Shown piece by piece: positions 50,761 to 61,213 of a stretch of 64,000 nt of DNA (position 1 is its first letter; each line of letters begins with the position of its first letter). Position numbers and translations under genes: made by a program. The stretch covers positions 620,001 to 684,000 of the forward strand of contig OZ251240.1 in NCBI GenBank assembly GCA_965240325.2. The letters run 5' to 3'. The notes below the pieces were generated by a model, which was not told the origin of the DNA, ran no database searches, and worked only from the letters and a program-made list of their open reading frames with translations. Source of the DNA: Rebecca billardiae RCC1528. Lineage: Eukaryota; Haptophyta.

Positions 50761-51691
50761 ACCGGCGCGGCAGAGTTCGCAGCCCTTGCGAGGAGGGATC
50801 CGACACTCCGGACCCTTGATCCGACCTTAGAATCATCATCATCACTACATCTCTTGCTGTTCCCGGGGACGTAGCTGGGGGAGTTGACTGACAGATTGCA
50901 CGAAAAACCGTTGGCCCCAATTGGGATCTGACTAAACTGTATTCCTCGGGATACCTATTGGAAGGCCATCAACCTTGTAAGAATCACCGGACTTCGCGTG
51001 TCCTACCGGAAAACTCGCTCCGCTCGCATGCTTGTTCTTACAGAACAACCAATGCGAGCGGGGCTCGCGATTATTACTCGCTCTCTATTTCTAATACTGG
51101 ACGCGCCGACAGTGTCAGTGACGTGACTTAATCAGTTCCGAGATATATACTGATGATGAGTACGACTCGCCAACGTACGACTGCGCGCGCTGACGATTTA
51201 TTTGTATACAGTGCCACCACGACGTGAGCTGCAGCCAGCAGTAGGACCCGGATGCACCAGCGCACCGCGCGGAGCACGAGCTGTCGCCAACACTGGACAG
51301 TGATGGATGCAGGATCGCGCTGCGGCGCGCGCCTGCGGCGCACGTCCGTCGTCTGCCGCATCTGCGTCGACCGAGTACCGTGTGGCCGTAGAAAGACACG
51401 AGTGACGAGTCTGGTCGGTCGCGATCCGTGCATCGCAAGTCGCCCACAGACTGAAGCTCACTCAGTGACGACTCGAGGGATGCCAAGTGGCTCTTGATGA
51501 ATGGAAGGTATGCTCGGGAGGCGCCGGCTCCCAGTGGGAGGAGTCGGACCGCCTGCGACACTCGAGTGGTGCGTGCGCTCGTGGCGACTTGCATGAGCGC
51601 CCATGGCGCAGCCTTGGGCACTTGGATGCTCGGCGTCACGGTCCACGGCCGCCGCCTCGGCTCGGCGGCCGCCGCTCTCGTCCGCGCGCGC
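50761..51691. other. Intergenic spacer, no supported gene
   Basis: About 930 bp. A minus-strand frame (51115-51639) and several plus-strand frames have no recognisable domain and atypical composition. An AT-richer stretch at 50815-51180 may include an element fragment. Confidence 0.5.
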
Positions 51692-53075
51692 TCACGCGCC
51701 CGTCTCGATGAACTTGCTCATCGCGGCGACCGTGCGCTCCTCAGAGGTGTACTTGACGACCTCGCCGCTCGCCTTCACGAGGTTGATCGTCGGGAACGAC
51801 TCGGTGTTGAAGTTGCTCTGCACGAAGTCGCGCTCCTCGTCGCCGCGGAACTTGTACACGGGCACCTTCGACGAGGCTGCGGGGCGCGCGCGCGGGCGTG
51901 GCGCGAGGCGCGAGGCGGTGGGCGGTGCGGGCGCGCGCACGCGCGAGCGCGCCGTTGGCGCGCGGCGCGCGACACGCACCAGCGAGCTTCTCGTACTCGT
52001 CCTCCATCGCCTGGCAGAACTGGCACCACGGCGCGTACACGACCATCAGCGCGTCCTCGCCCTTCCCCTTGAGCGCGAGCGCGTCGTCGGTGCTCTTGAG
52101 CTCGATCACGGCGTTGCTCTTGTCCCAGAGGTCGCGGTCGAACGTCTTCTCCGCGCCCTCGACGTGGATGCCGCACTCCGTCTTGGTGGAGCCGTCGGCG
52201 TTGGCGAGGCCGACGAAGCGGCCCTTGCGCTCGGACGCGTAGTCGAGCCACGCCGTCTTGTCACCCTCGAACGCGAAGTTGACGAAGCGCGTGCTGCCGT
52301 CCTCCGGGATCGGGATCGTGTCCTTGGCGTCGCCGATCGACGGGTACCCCTTGGCGTGCAGCGGGTGCGCCGACACCTTGTACGCGGCGATGTAGTCGAA
52401 GGTGTCCTCGAGCGTCCAGTACGCGAGCGGGTTGCACTTGGCGAGGCCGCCGCCGATCGGCGCGTTCTCGAACTGGTCGATCCACGCGCGCTCGAAGCCC
52501 TGCCAGCGCGTGCGGCCGTTGATCATGCAGTTGGTGTTGAGCTCCTTCAGGCCGCGCTGGAACGGCTCGACCTTGCACACCTTGTCGTACTGCTCGATGT
52601 TGACCTTCCACAGGTCGGCGCCGTACTTCTTGTCGTACGCCGCCTTGTCACCCACCGGGATGCCCTCCGCGCAGAAGACCTCCGCCTTGAAGCCGTACTC
52701 CTTCTCGATCTCGCGGAGGAACTCCATCGTCTCCGGGAAGAGGTGGAACGTGTCGACGACCATCACCTTGCACCTGCCGTCCTTGAGGTAGCCAAGGCGG
52801 TGCAGGAGGTGCGTGATCACGCAGTCGCCCGCGATCAGCGCGTTGGGGAACACCGCGTGGTCGTGGTTCTCGCACGCGATCTTGAGCGCAAACATGGCCT
52901 GCTCCTCGAGGTGCTTCAGCCGCATCTCCTTCGACTGCTGGATGTACGCCTCCTGGTCGAACATCGCGACGCGGGGCGAGGCGACGCGCGACGCCGCGCG
53001 CGGAGCCACGGCGCTCGACGCGACGCGCGGCGACAGGCTGAACGCCTGGGCGGCGAGTAGCAAGCTCGGCAGCAT
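51692..53075 (-). CDS. Plastid APS reductase with C-terminal thioredoxin domain (plant type), 2 exons
   Basis: Exons 53075-51980 and 51876-51692 (GTGCGT donor, CAG acceptor, phase 1) give 426 aa. The enzyme reduces adenylyl sulfate to sulfite with glutathione in assimilatory sulfate reduction. The leader MLPSLLLAAQAFSLSP is a signal peptide ending in a QAF site, then an Arg/Ala/Ser-rich transit segment, i.e. a bipartite secondary-plastid presequence. The reductase domain (about residues 40-290) has VMVVDTFHLFPETMEF, TRWQGFERAWIDQFE, CNPLAYWTLEDTFDYI and the catalytic KTECGIHVEG near 290. The thioredoxin-like domain (about 310-425) has MVVYAPWCQFCQAMEDEY with the redox CxxC and FPTINLVKASG; the intron splits this domain after EKLA. 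All catalytic cysteines are present. It supplies sulfite for cysteine synthesis and competes with PAPS synthesis for APS. Confidence 0.93.
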
Positions 53076-53645
53076 CACGCGGGTGGTCGCAATCTACTGC
53101 TCCACGGCCCCGTGCCGACGACGACGATGAAGATGCTGGGAGATTTCCGACGAGTTCCCTAAGTCGTTCAGACTCTCCGTGGCCCGCCTCTACTTGTCTT
53201 AGCGCAGTGCGTCACGGACCGTCACGACCGGCTCACGCACGTGCTGCCAACCACCACCACTTGTACGTGGTTGTGCTCGACAAGTACTAGGTGACACGTA
53301 TACGCACTGACAAGGCTATCACGGCACAGCAGTGACTGCATACGTGAATACACTGTGCAGATCATATTGAACTCCGTCGGCCGATGTTCTAGCCGAGACG
53401 AGTCGGCGACGTCCGGGCCGCGCGAATCAGTGCTGCTGGCGGCAGTCGGCAACGGACGTCGAGTGCGCGCACGCTGCGCGGCCGAGAGTCCCCGTGACCG
53501 TGAAGTACGCGGCCGTGAACTGCGGCGGTCCAAGCCGCCCGAAGCGCAGTATCGCAGAGGCGCCCGTCGGCACAGCCGTGGCGGACGGGCGGTGGCAGCG
53601 CTGGCTCGAGAGCCTCGAGACTCGGAGCGAGCGGCCGGGCGGCGG
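53076..53645. other. Intergenic spacer
   Basis: 570 bp between the 5' end of the APS reductase gene and the 3' end of the tryptophanyl-tRNA synthetase gene, both minus strand. It includes the reductase promoter. No supported coding feature. Confidence 0.5.
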
Positions 53646-54967
53646 TCATGCCTCCATCTTGCGCACGCTCATGAAGGTGCGCACCATGTCGTCGGTCACG
53701 AGCGCGCGCGCCTTCTGGTGCGCCGCCACCATCGGCTGCAGCACCTTGACGAGCTCCGCTTTCACCTCGCCGCTCAGCATCCGGCCCGAGCCGTACTCGT
53801 CGCGGATGCGCTGCAGCTTGGCGTCGTCGAACTCGAAGAAGGAGAGGTACGCGTACGGCACGTCCACCTCCAGGTCGGCGCCGAGCCGGCGGTGCTCCTC
53901 CACCGAGTCGCGCCCGCCCGAGAAGGCGTGCTTGTTCACCTTGTCCTTGATCTGCTTGGGCGTGTCCGTCACGTAGATGGCCGAGTTCTCGTCAGAGGCG
54001 GACATCTTGGTGCCAAAGCCCTGCAGCGAGGGGAAGAAGCGCGAGTGGATGAGCGAGGGCTTGAGGAAGCCGAGCCTCGGCGCCACGTCGCGCGTCATGC
54101 GGAAGTACGGGTCCTGGTCGATGGCGCACGGGATGAGGCACGGCACGCGCTCGTCCTCGCCTGCACGCGCGCACGCGCGCACGCGCGCACGCGCGAGAGG
54201 CGGGTGGGTGCGCGCGATGAGCTCGGCCGCCGAGCGGGCGCGGGCGGGCACGCGCGGGCACGCGCGCGCGCGCGCGCACCGAAGATGTGGGTGAACGAGC
54301 TCGAGAAGGACGGCGCCGCCTGTATCGCTGGGAACGCGTGCTTGCCGATGTTGTCCGAGTCGTTGAAGCCGAAGATGCCCTTCACCTGCGAGTACGTGGT
54401 CGCCTTCATGATGCGCACAATGTTCGGGTACATCGCGCCCACGTACTCGTAGTCGGAGAAGATGAAGGTCTTGCCGATGTCGAAGCCGCACGCGATGATG
54501 TCCTTGCAGTTCTCGTGCGCGAGGCGGTGCGTCTCCGTCACCGTGAGCTCCTTCCACAGGAACTTCTCGTCGTCGGTCAGCTGCACGACCAGCGGGCAGC
54601 CAAACGCGTCCTGCAGCCACTTGGTGAACATGAAGGGGACGAGGTGGCCGAGGTGCAGCGCCTCGGAGCTGGGCCCGCGGCCGGTGTACAGGTACATCTT
54701 CCCGCCGCGCTCGACGTGGTCCAGGATGAACCCGAGGTCGCGGTGCGAGAAGAAGACGCCTCGCCTGATCCACGCGTGCGCTCGCCGGCCCGTCACGCGC
54801 TCGAGGCGCGAGATGACGTCCTCGGTGATCTTCGTCGAGCCAAACTTGACGATGAGCTTGTCGTAGTCGATCCCGCCCTTCTTCGAGGAGGACACGTTGA
54901 ACGGGTCGACGACGTCGTCGTCGTCCTCCTCAGCGCCCAGTGTGGCGCTGTCTGTGGGTGCCGCCAT
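53646..54967 (-). CDS. WARS1: Cytosolic tryptophanyl-tRNA synthetase, 2 exons
   Basis: Exons 54967-54280 and 54160-53646 (GTGCGC donor, CAG acceptor, phase 1) give 400 aa, the usual length of eukaryotic/archaeal-type TrpRS without the WHEP domain. Class I signatures: the HIGH equivalent in [17 protein letters not shown] (about residues 95-111) and the KMSKS equivalent in [12 protein letters not shown] (about 290). Other family blocks are [42 protein letters not shown] and [15 protein letters not shown]. The eukaryotic-type sequence and the acidic N terminus ([11 protein letters not shown]) with no presequence indicate a cytosolic enzyme. The 119-nt intron is almost pure (CG/CA)n. Head-to-head with the TMEM181-like gene. 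Confidence 0.95.
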
Positions 54968-55134
54968 GGATGCCACGTCCCAACCGGGCCGGACAAGGTC
55001 AAGAGCGCGCGCCGCCGCCGCCCGCGTCCGGACCACGCCCCCTCTCAACCACCGCGGCTGCCCAAAGCCTGCACCTTCGGCGTGCGCGCCCGGTTGCGAG
55101 CAGCGGGCCCGGAGTCGGGGCTCGGCGCGCGAGC
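54968..55134. promoter_or_regulatory. Compact bidirectional promoter (TrpRS / TMEM181-like)
   Basis: 167 bp between the start codons of two housekeeping-type genes. It must contain both transcription start regions. GC-rich, with no TATA box. Confidence 0.5.
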
Positions 55135-56964
55135 ATGGCATCGATGGGGTGCAACTACCTCTACATGGCCCCTGCCATGATGGTCATCCCCCTCTTCATC
55201 ATCTCGGTCATCAACACGTTCGTCGCCGGGCCGCCGTTGGAAACGCTCGTGTTTGACAGCATGAACTCGGTCGCGCTCGACTACATGAGCACGAAGGTGG
55301 AGGACTCGCGCGTGACCGTCGCGGTGAACCCGTCGACCTCCGTCTCGCACTACTTCGTCTTCACGTGCTACGTGCCCGAGAGCTGGAAGTCCAGCGCGGA
55401 CACGCACGTGCCTCTCAGCGCGATCGTCAAAGCGTGGGACGGCGAGAAGCAGGACGGCGCGGAGACGCTGCTCTCCGCGGCGTCGCACTCGGGCGGCGCG
55501 TCCGGCCGGAAGGGCGCGCCAAAGGAGTACGGCCTGCAGCTCCTCCAGCCCCTCGACGGCTGGGAGCACTACGAGATCGACGTCTCGGCGGGCGAGGGCG
55601 AGGGCGAGGGCGGCACCCCCGCCAAGTTCCCCAAGATGGAGTTCCGCCTCACCTACGTGCCCCCGCGCTTCACGCAGACGCAAATATTCGTGCGCCTCTT
55701 CTTCTGCGCGGTCACGGTACGCGCGGGCGCGGGCGGGGTGTGGCTCGCTGCCAGCAGCACGCGTGGCTGCCCTCGGGCTGCGCGCGGCCGCTGCGACGCG
55801 CTAGGCGAGCGCGTGCGCGCGCGCGCGCGTGCGCGTGTGTGAGCTCACGCATGCCCCTCGCCGGCGCGCCCTCGCCCACCGCCGCCGCTCCCGCCGCCGC
55901 CCGCCCCCCCCCCCCCCCCCCTCTCTGCCGCGCGTGCGCCGCCTCGCCGCCGCCAGCTCCTGCTCATCATCGGCTACTGCTGCGCGATGGCGCGCTCCGA
56001 GTCGCCGATCGACCCGGGGCAGGCGTGGATCGCCGCGATCCTGCTGCTGCTGCTCGCGGTGAACGACCCGCTGTACGCGTACCGCGTGGCGGTGCTGGGC
56101 GACGAGAAGCTCGAGAGCGCGGCGACGGTCGGGCAGATTGTCTTCTCGGCCGCCATGTTCCTCTTCTGGCTGATCATGGCGGACGGCATGCAGCGGTCGG
56201 GTGCCAAGACGTGCCTCAACTTCTACCTGCTCAAGGTGTTGATCGTGGGCGCGTACACCGCGTCGGCGTGCGCGCTCTTCCTGATGCACGGCCGCATCCC
56301 GGACCGGCTCGAGGTCTCCTCCTTCACCGGCACCGACTCGGTCACCACCACGCTCGTCGTGACGGCCATCGTGTGCCTCAGCGCCATCTGCGCGTGGCTG
56401 GGCTTCCTGGTCGCGCGCGCCATCTACCACCTGGGCTGGAAGAACATGGAGTACATCTACACGGACAGAGAGAAGTCGTTCGTCGGGATGACGCTGGTCT
56501 TCATCCTGCTGTGGGTGTGCGGGCTCGTGTACCGCGCGGTGCACGGCCAGCGCGGCTCGTGGCTCATGCTGCAGCTGCCCTTCCTCGCGCTCTCCAACTC
56601 GTACCTCGTGCTCCTGGTCAACGCGTTCTGGCCCGGTGCGCGCACCCGCGGGCACGCGCCGCGGGCACGCGCCGCGGGCACGCGCCGCGGGCACGCGCCG
56701 CGCCGCGCGCCGCGCCGCGCGCGCGCGCGCAGCCGGCGGCGGCGTCTGGCGGCGGCGGCGGCACTCACCCGCACTGGCCGCGCGCGCGCGCGGCGCCTGC
56801 GCCCTCGCGCAGGCTCGGAGACGAGCATCTCCAACTCGATCGCCGCGTCCGGCCCGACCGTGGACGAGGCGGGCGGCGGCGAGCTGGGCGGGGCCGGCGG
56901 CGCGCAGAAGCTGCCCAAGGACAGGCAAGGGCTGCTGAGCGGGGAAGACGACGACGACGACTGA
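55135..56964 (+). CDS. TMEM181/Wntless-like seven-transmembrane protein, 3 exons
   Basis: Exons 55135-55716, 55957-56635 and 56813-56964 (donors GTACGC and GTGCGC, acceptors CAG; phases 0 and 1) give 470 aa. An N-terminal membrane segment ([18 protein letters not shown]) precedes a lumenal beta-rich domain (about residues 40-185) containing [15 protein letters not shown] and [11 protein letters not shown]. Splicing joins [20 protein letters not shown], the first helix of a 7TM bundle in exon 2 (e.g. [88 protein letters not shown]). The cytosolic tail ends in an acidic run (SGEDDDDD). The single N-terminal helix plus lumenal domain plus 7TM layout is that of TMEM181 and Wntless-type (GOST) trafficking proteins; TMEM181 is favoured. 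A role in secretory-pathway cargo sorting is inference. Confidence 0.8.
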
Positions 56965-57513
56965 GAGCCGTGCACGGGCCGCGCGGCGCGCTCTGTGGAC
57001 CGGCTGGCCCCACGCCGACGAGCTTGCCGTCTGCACGGCGTCCCCACCATGGAGCCTGCACGCATGGACCGGGGGCACACGGTCCGAACACACGCGCGCT
57101 CGCGCAGTCGATCATCAATCACCTGACTGAGTGCGCGCACGGCGGTCGAACATCAAGTGATGAGCTACATGAGGCGTGCGACTGAACGTGCAGCAGTGTG
57201 ACCTGTGTGCCCTGTCGCCACGACCGGGGCCACGACGCCTGTCGGATCGTCCTCTGTACTCGTCCGCCTCTGATCATCCATATCATAGCAGACCATAATC
57301 CATGTGCCTGAAGTAAATACGCAGCCTGAAGTTGCGGTCTTGAAGTTGCCTGTCGAGTAGTCCGACCGTCTACAGTAGTGCAAGTTGGGACCGTGCCATC
57401 AGGGTCAGCGCCCCAGGCGGGGCGCTGCTATTGTTATAGTGCTACTACTACGCGATCGACGCGCCGCCTATAGACGCGTATACAGTAACTAGCACCGCGC
57501 GTAAGTCAAAGTG
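56965..57513. other. Convergent intergenic spacer
   Basis: 549 bp between the TMEM181-like gene (+) and the glycosyltransferase-like gene (-). No supported feature beyond the two 3' ends. Confidence 0.5.
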
Positions 57514-58911
57514 TCATCCGCGCGGGTGGTGCGAGCGCATGAGCAGGTGATGGCCCTTCGTCATCGAGGTCTTGCGGCGCAGCCGCTCCGCGCGGCGCGT
57601 CTGCTCCCCGCCCTCGTCGAGCTGCGCGTCGAGCACCGCCGGCCAGCGGTAGATCCCCGCGCTCAGGTTGTGCTTGCGCTGGCGGTCGACGTGCGCGCGG
57701 TAGCGCATCGACGCGAGCACGACGCGTGAGACGAGCTTGGACTCGAGCCGCGGCGGCGGCGTGCGCGGGCGCGTGCGCCGCGCGCGCGCGCACGCGCCGC
57801 GGCGCACGAGCTCGCGGAACTCGGCGGCGGTCTCGCGCCCGTTGCGCGTCACGGTCAGGCTGCGAGCCATGCCGAGCAGCGGGAACGTGTACTGGTACGC
57901 GCGCTCCTCCTCCAGCCCGCGCGCGTGCTGCACGAGCTGGTGCCCGCCAAAGAGGGCGCTCAGCCATGAGGTGCCGCCCTGCACAGAGACGAAGCAGCGC
58001 GCGGCGCTCATCGCCGCGACGAGGATGTCGTTGTACTCGGTGCCCGGCGGCGCGAGCCGCTCGACGAGGTGCACCCTGCCGTGCCACGGGTGCGTCGCGT
58101 TCGCCGCGCGCCGCAGCAGCACCGACTTGTCGGCAAACGGCAGCGCCTGCTGCCCGGTCGCCTCTGCGTCCTGCGGCACGAGCGCGCCCGGCCGGTTGTA
58201 CAGCACGATGGCGCCAGAGCGGACGGCGGCGTCGACGATCGCGCTGAGCGCGTCGAGCGCGAGGAAGTTAGTCGGCTGCAGCGCCACGCTGCCCCGGCGC
58301 GTGATGAAGAACTCTCTCGTGTACTTGTTCGAGATCATCACGACCGGCGCGGTGCGCAGCTCGGCGGGCAGCCCGAGGGCGGCCGAGCGCGCGCCGAGCC
58401 GCGCGGCGTGGTACTCGCGCGTGGGCGGCGAGATCCAGTGGAGCGGCAGCGGATCGAGGATCATGTCTCGCCACTGCGCCAGCTCGGCCGACGGCGCGTG
58501 CGCCAGCGCCGAGAGCATGTTGGTGTCAGGCTTGCGCTTGCACGTCGCGTTCTCGACGTACTGCCGCGCAAACCAGTAGAACGGCGCCATGTGCCCGCAC
58601 CCCACGATGCGCGTCGCGCCGCCGGCGAGCGCGTGGTAGAACTCGAAGCCGAATGCCACCATCTCGTACCCGAACTCGCCCCGGAACGCCACGTCGAGGC
58701 GGTCGGCGGGCCGCTCGACGCGCTTCGCTGCCTCGGGGCCGCGGCCGTCGAGCTTCAGGTCGAGGCGCGTGTGCCACGCCTGGAGCTCCGCCAGCCGATG
58801 CCACATCAGCGCTGCGAGCTCGCTCTGCGATGGGGCGGCGGACCACCCGCCGGCGCCATCCACCCCCGCCCACGTGAGGACCACGATCACGAGCGCGTGC
58901 TTGGCTTCCAT
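57514..58911 (-). CDS. Secretory-pathway glycosyltransferase-like protein
   Basis: 465 aa from ATG 58911. The N terminus MEAKHALVIVVLTWAGVDG is a signal peptide. The protein contains RGEFGYEMVAFGFEFYHAL (about residues 75-95), PVVMISNKYTREFF (about 190), AIVLYNRPG and a C-terminal block YNDILVAAMSAARCFVSVQG followed by GGTSWLSALFGG (about 300-330). A Gly-Gly-Thr-Ser-Trp segment after a hydrophobic strand resembles the donor-site region of GT61-like and other GT-B enzymes in algae, but the family is not certain. A possible 66-nt in-frame intron (57807-57742; GTGCGC donor) would remove the Arg/Pro-rich GACARARRTRPRT segment. It lies in the same strand series as the acyl-CoA oxidase-like gene. 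Confidence 0.6.
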   Translation of the reverse strand: MEAKHALVIVVLTWAGVDGAGGWSAAPSQSELAALMWHRLAELQAWHTRLDLKLDGRGPEAAKRVERPADRLDVAFRGEFGYEMVAFGFEFYHALAGGATRIVGCGHMAPFYWFARQYVENATCKRKPDTNMLSALAHAPSAELAQWRDMILDPLPLHWISPPTREYHAARLGARSAALGLPAELRTAPVVMISNKYTREFFITRRGSVALQPTNFLALDALSAIVDAAVRSGAIVLYNRPGALVPQDAEATGQQALPFADKSVLLRRAANATHPWHGRVHLVERLAPPGTEYNDILVAAMSAARCFVSVQGGTSWLSALFGGHQLVQHARGLEEERAYQYTFPLLGMARSLTVTRNGRETAAEFRELVRRGACARARRTRPRTPPPRLESKLVSRVVLASMRYRAHVDRQRKHNLSAGIYRWPAVLDAQLDEGGEQTRRAERLRRKTSMTKGHHLLMRSHHPRG

Positions 58912-59241
58912 GCTGGGAATCGTCAAATTCCGCCCAGATTCCGGTGGGCGTAAGGACCTCCACTCCCGACCGTCGGAACTCGCGGAATTGCAGAATGGAC
59001 AGCTGCCACTGCTCACCGACGACACCAGTCTTACTCTAGTGACTAGTCTAACTGACGCCTTTACTCGGTATACTCGCCCAACCGTCCGTCGGACGGCTCA
59101 CAGGCGTTCCTTCGCCTCAGCTGGTAGTCATGGCCGTGGCAGTGCGCACGCGTGACCGGCACTGCCTTGCGAAGGCAGTCGGCCGGCGCAGAGCCTCACT
59201 AGCCGTCCAGCAGCCCGGCCGAGGCGGGCCGTGCCGCGTCG
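58912..59241. other. Spacer between two minus-strand genes
   Basis: 330 bp holding the glycosyltransferase-like promoter and the 3' end of the acyl-CoA oxidase-like gene. No repeat or gene is seen. Confidence 0.5.
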
Positions 59242-60825
59242 CTAGCCGCGCAAGCGCTTCATCGTGCCCTCCATGATGGCCTCCGCCAGCGCGTACACGA
59301 GGGCGTGCTGCTCGTCCCACGCGGCCGCCTGCGCGGCCTTGTCCTTGCCCGCGCGGCGCAGCGCCGTGCCGAGCTCCGCGCACAGCCGCGCCGCCTCGCC
59401 GTCGCCGAGCGCCGCGGGCTCCTTGGCAAATCGCTTGAGCGCGTCGCGCGCCATCTTCTGCATCAGGATGCGCGAGTCTCCCTCCGCGAACTTGCAGCAG
59501 CAGAGGAAGTCGAGGTGGGCGAAGCCCGAGTCGCCCATCAGCGCGTACGAGCCCACCTCCTGCTTCAGCCGCCAGCACAGGTCGATCGACGCCTCGACCG
59601 CCTTCACCTTAGCCACGGCGATCGCGTGCGCCAGCGGCACGCCCGGCATCTGGCCGGCTCGCAGCAGCGGCGTCAGCTCGGCCTCGCACTGGCCCACGAA
59701 GCACTCCAGCCCGCCCAGGGAGGCGTCCGCCTCGGCGAAGAGCGCACGCAGCTGCGGGATGGAGGAGAGCGCGCGCTCGGGCCCGCCCTGCTCCGCCGCC
59801 GCGCTCCAGATCGGCTTGGCGTCGGCGTACGCGCGCGTGACACGGAAGAGCTCGCGCGCGTACGAGAGCGCCGCCTGCGCGACCGCCACGCGCCCCGAGT
59901 AGAGCCGCTGCCCGATCATGGCGAACGGGGCGAGGCCGGGCGTGGTGAGCGTGTACTCGGCGCTGGCCGGGTCGACGGCGCAGTGCGCGTTGAGCAGCGA
60001 CGCGTGCGGCACGCGCACGCGCTCGAAGCGGATCCACGCGTTGTCCAGGTCGTTGCCCGTCGTCTTGACGCCCATGTCTCCCACGGACACGCCCGCCGTG
60101 AGCTCGCCGCCGCGCCGCAGGTCGATCAGGAAGGCGTGCGGGCCCTTGCGCTCGCCGCGCAGCGTGAGCTCGGCGAGCACGACCGCCTTGTCCGCCGAGA
60201 ACCCCTGCGAGATCCAGTGCTTGCTCGCGCCGTCCGACGGCGTGTCGAGCACGAACTCGCGCGCCTCTGGATCGTACTCCGCGCGCGTCTGTACGACCAG
60301 GCCCGACTGCACGCCCGCCAGCCGCTCGGTGAGCGCAAAGCAGCCGAGCTGGCCGCGCGCCTGCGCGTCGTCGAGCGAGGCGATCTGCTCGGGCCCGCCC
60401 ACCGCCATCACCGTCCCGTAGCACAGGTTGTAGTGCACCGTGAACCGGATCCAGAAGCCGGGGCCGTGCGCGACCGCGTGGCGTGCGAGCAGCCGGTGCG
60501 CCTTGAAGAAGCGCTCGGGCCGGTCGCGGATGTCGGTGTGGCGGAGCAGTCCGGTGCGCACGAGGGCGCGCATCGCCTCGGCGGACTCGGCGTGCGACAT
60601 CGTCCCGCGCACGCCCTCCGTCGCCTCGATGAACGCCGCCTGCCACGCAGCCTCGTCCTCGATCGCGGGCTGCAGCTCAGGCGCGCCCGGCGCGCCCGAC
60701 GGCACGGCCTTGGCGTTCGGATGAAAGGCGGCGATGGGCGGCGGCGGAGCGCGAGCGGGAGCCGAGGAGAGGCACATCCGGTGGAGCGCCGGCATGCGAC
60801 GAGCGCCGCGCGCGACGAGCAACAT
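59242..60825 (-). CDS. Acyl-CoA oxidase/dehydrogenase-family flavoprotein
   Basis: 527 aa, single exon, from ATG 60825; the leader MLLVARGARRMPALHRM is basic and amphipathic, mitochondrial-like, and the open frame continues upstream. Family blocks: CYGTVMAVGGPEQI (N-terminal helical domain), GCFALTERLAGVQSGLVVQT (the FAD/acyl-CoA-contact strand at about residues 160-180), KHWISQGFSADKAVVLAEL, HAFLIDLR, KTTGNDLDNAWIRFERVRV, and a C-terminal all-helical part with the LCCCKFAEGDSRILMQKMARD block (about 440-460), matching the FAD-binding EGDS/EGTN segment. It oxidises acyl-CoA to 2-enoyl-CoA. The GDS and DLDNA features favour acyl-CoA oxidase. At 527 aa it is shorter than typical two-domain ACOX (about 660), lacking part of the C-terminal domain. 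The leader argues for mitochondria and no PTS1 is seen (ends KRLRG), so the compartment is uncertain. Confidence 0.82.
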   Translation of the reverse strand: MLLVARGARRMPALHRMCLSSAPARAPPPPIAAFHPNAKAVPSGAPGAPELQPAIEDEAAWQAAFIEATEGVRGTMSHAESAEAMRALVRTGLLRHTDIRDRPERFFKAHRLLARHAVAHGPGFWIRFTVHYNLCYGTVMAVGGPEQIASLDDAQARGQLGCFALTERLAGVQSGLVVQTRAEYDPEAREFVLDTPSDGASKHWISQGFSADKAVVLAELTLRGERKGPHAFLIDLRRGGELTAGVSVGDMGVKTTGNDLDNAWIRFERVRVPHASLLNAHCAVDPASAEYTLTTPGLAPFAMIGQRLYSGRVAVAQAALSYARELFRVTRAYADAKPIWSAAAEQGGPERALSSIPQLRALFAEADASLGGLECFVGQCEAELTPLLRAGQMPGVPLAHAIAVAKVKAVEASIDLCWRLKQEVGSYALMGDSGFAHLDFLCCCKFAEGDSRILMQKMARDALKRFAKEPAALGDGEAARLCAELGTALRRAGKDKAAQAAAWDEQHALVYALAEAIMEGTMKRLRG

Positions 60826-61213
60826 CACGCGCGCGGGGCGGCAAACGGGCGAGGCTGGACGGACGGCGCGCGCCAAAACTTGGCACCGCACACGGCCACG
60901 AAACCCCGGCGGAGCCGGGGTTCGTCATCGAATTTCAGGATCAATCAACACAAACAAACAAATAATCAGCAGGTTGTCGATCGATCTTCTTCAATGACGA
61001 CAATGGAATGGTCCTCGGCGACCTCGCACGCACGGCTGTCGACTGTACATCTGACTACCCCGGCGTTAGACTGCCCTGAGGGCGACAGGGCATAGTATCG
61101 TCCGGGTCGTTTCGGTCAGCATCATTGCTGAGTTTGGCACGGTCCGAGTAAAATGATCTGCTGGCCAAAAAACAGGCCAGGCTTCGTAACGCAGCAGGCT
61201 GCTGGCAGCGAGA
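60826..61213. other. Intergenic spacer
   Basis: 388 bp with a small AT-rich block (about 60930-60990, ACAAACAAACAAATAATCAGC). No gene is seen. Confidence 0.5.

Noticed and set aside
51115-51639. 174-aa minus-strand frame
   Set aside because: No domain, Ser/Cys-rich low-complexity composition, and isolated between an element and the APS reductase gene.
55365-57185. 606-aa plus-strand frame overlapping the TMEM181-like gene
   Set aside because: Out of frame with the 7TM exons, Arg/Pro-rich, and reads straight through the two introns.
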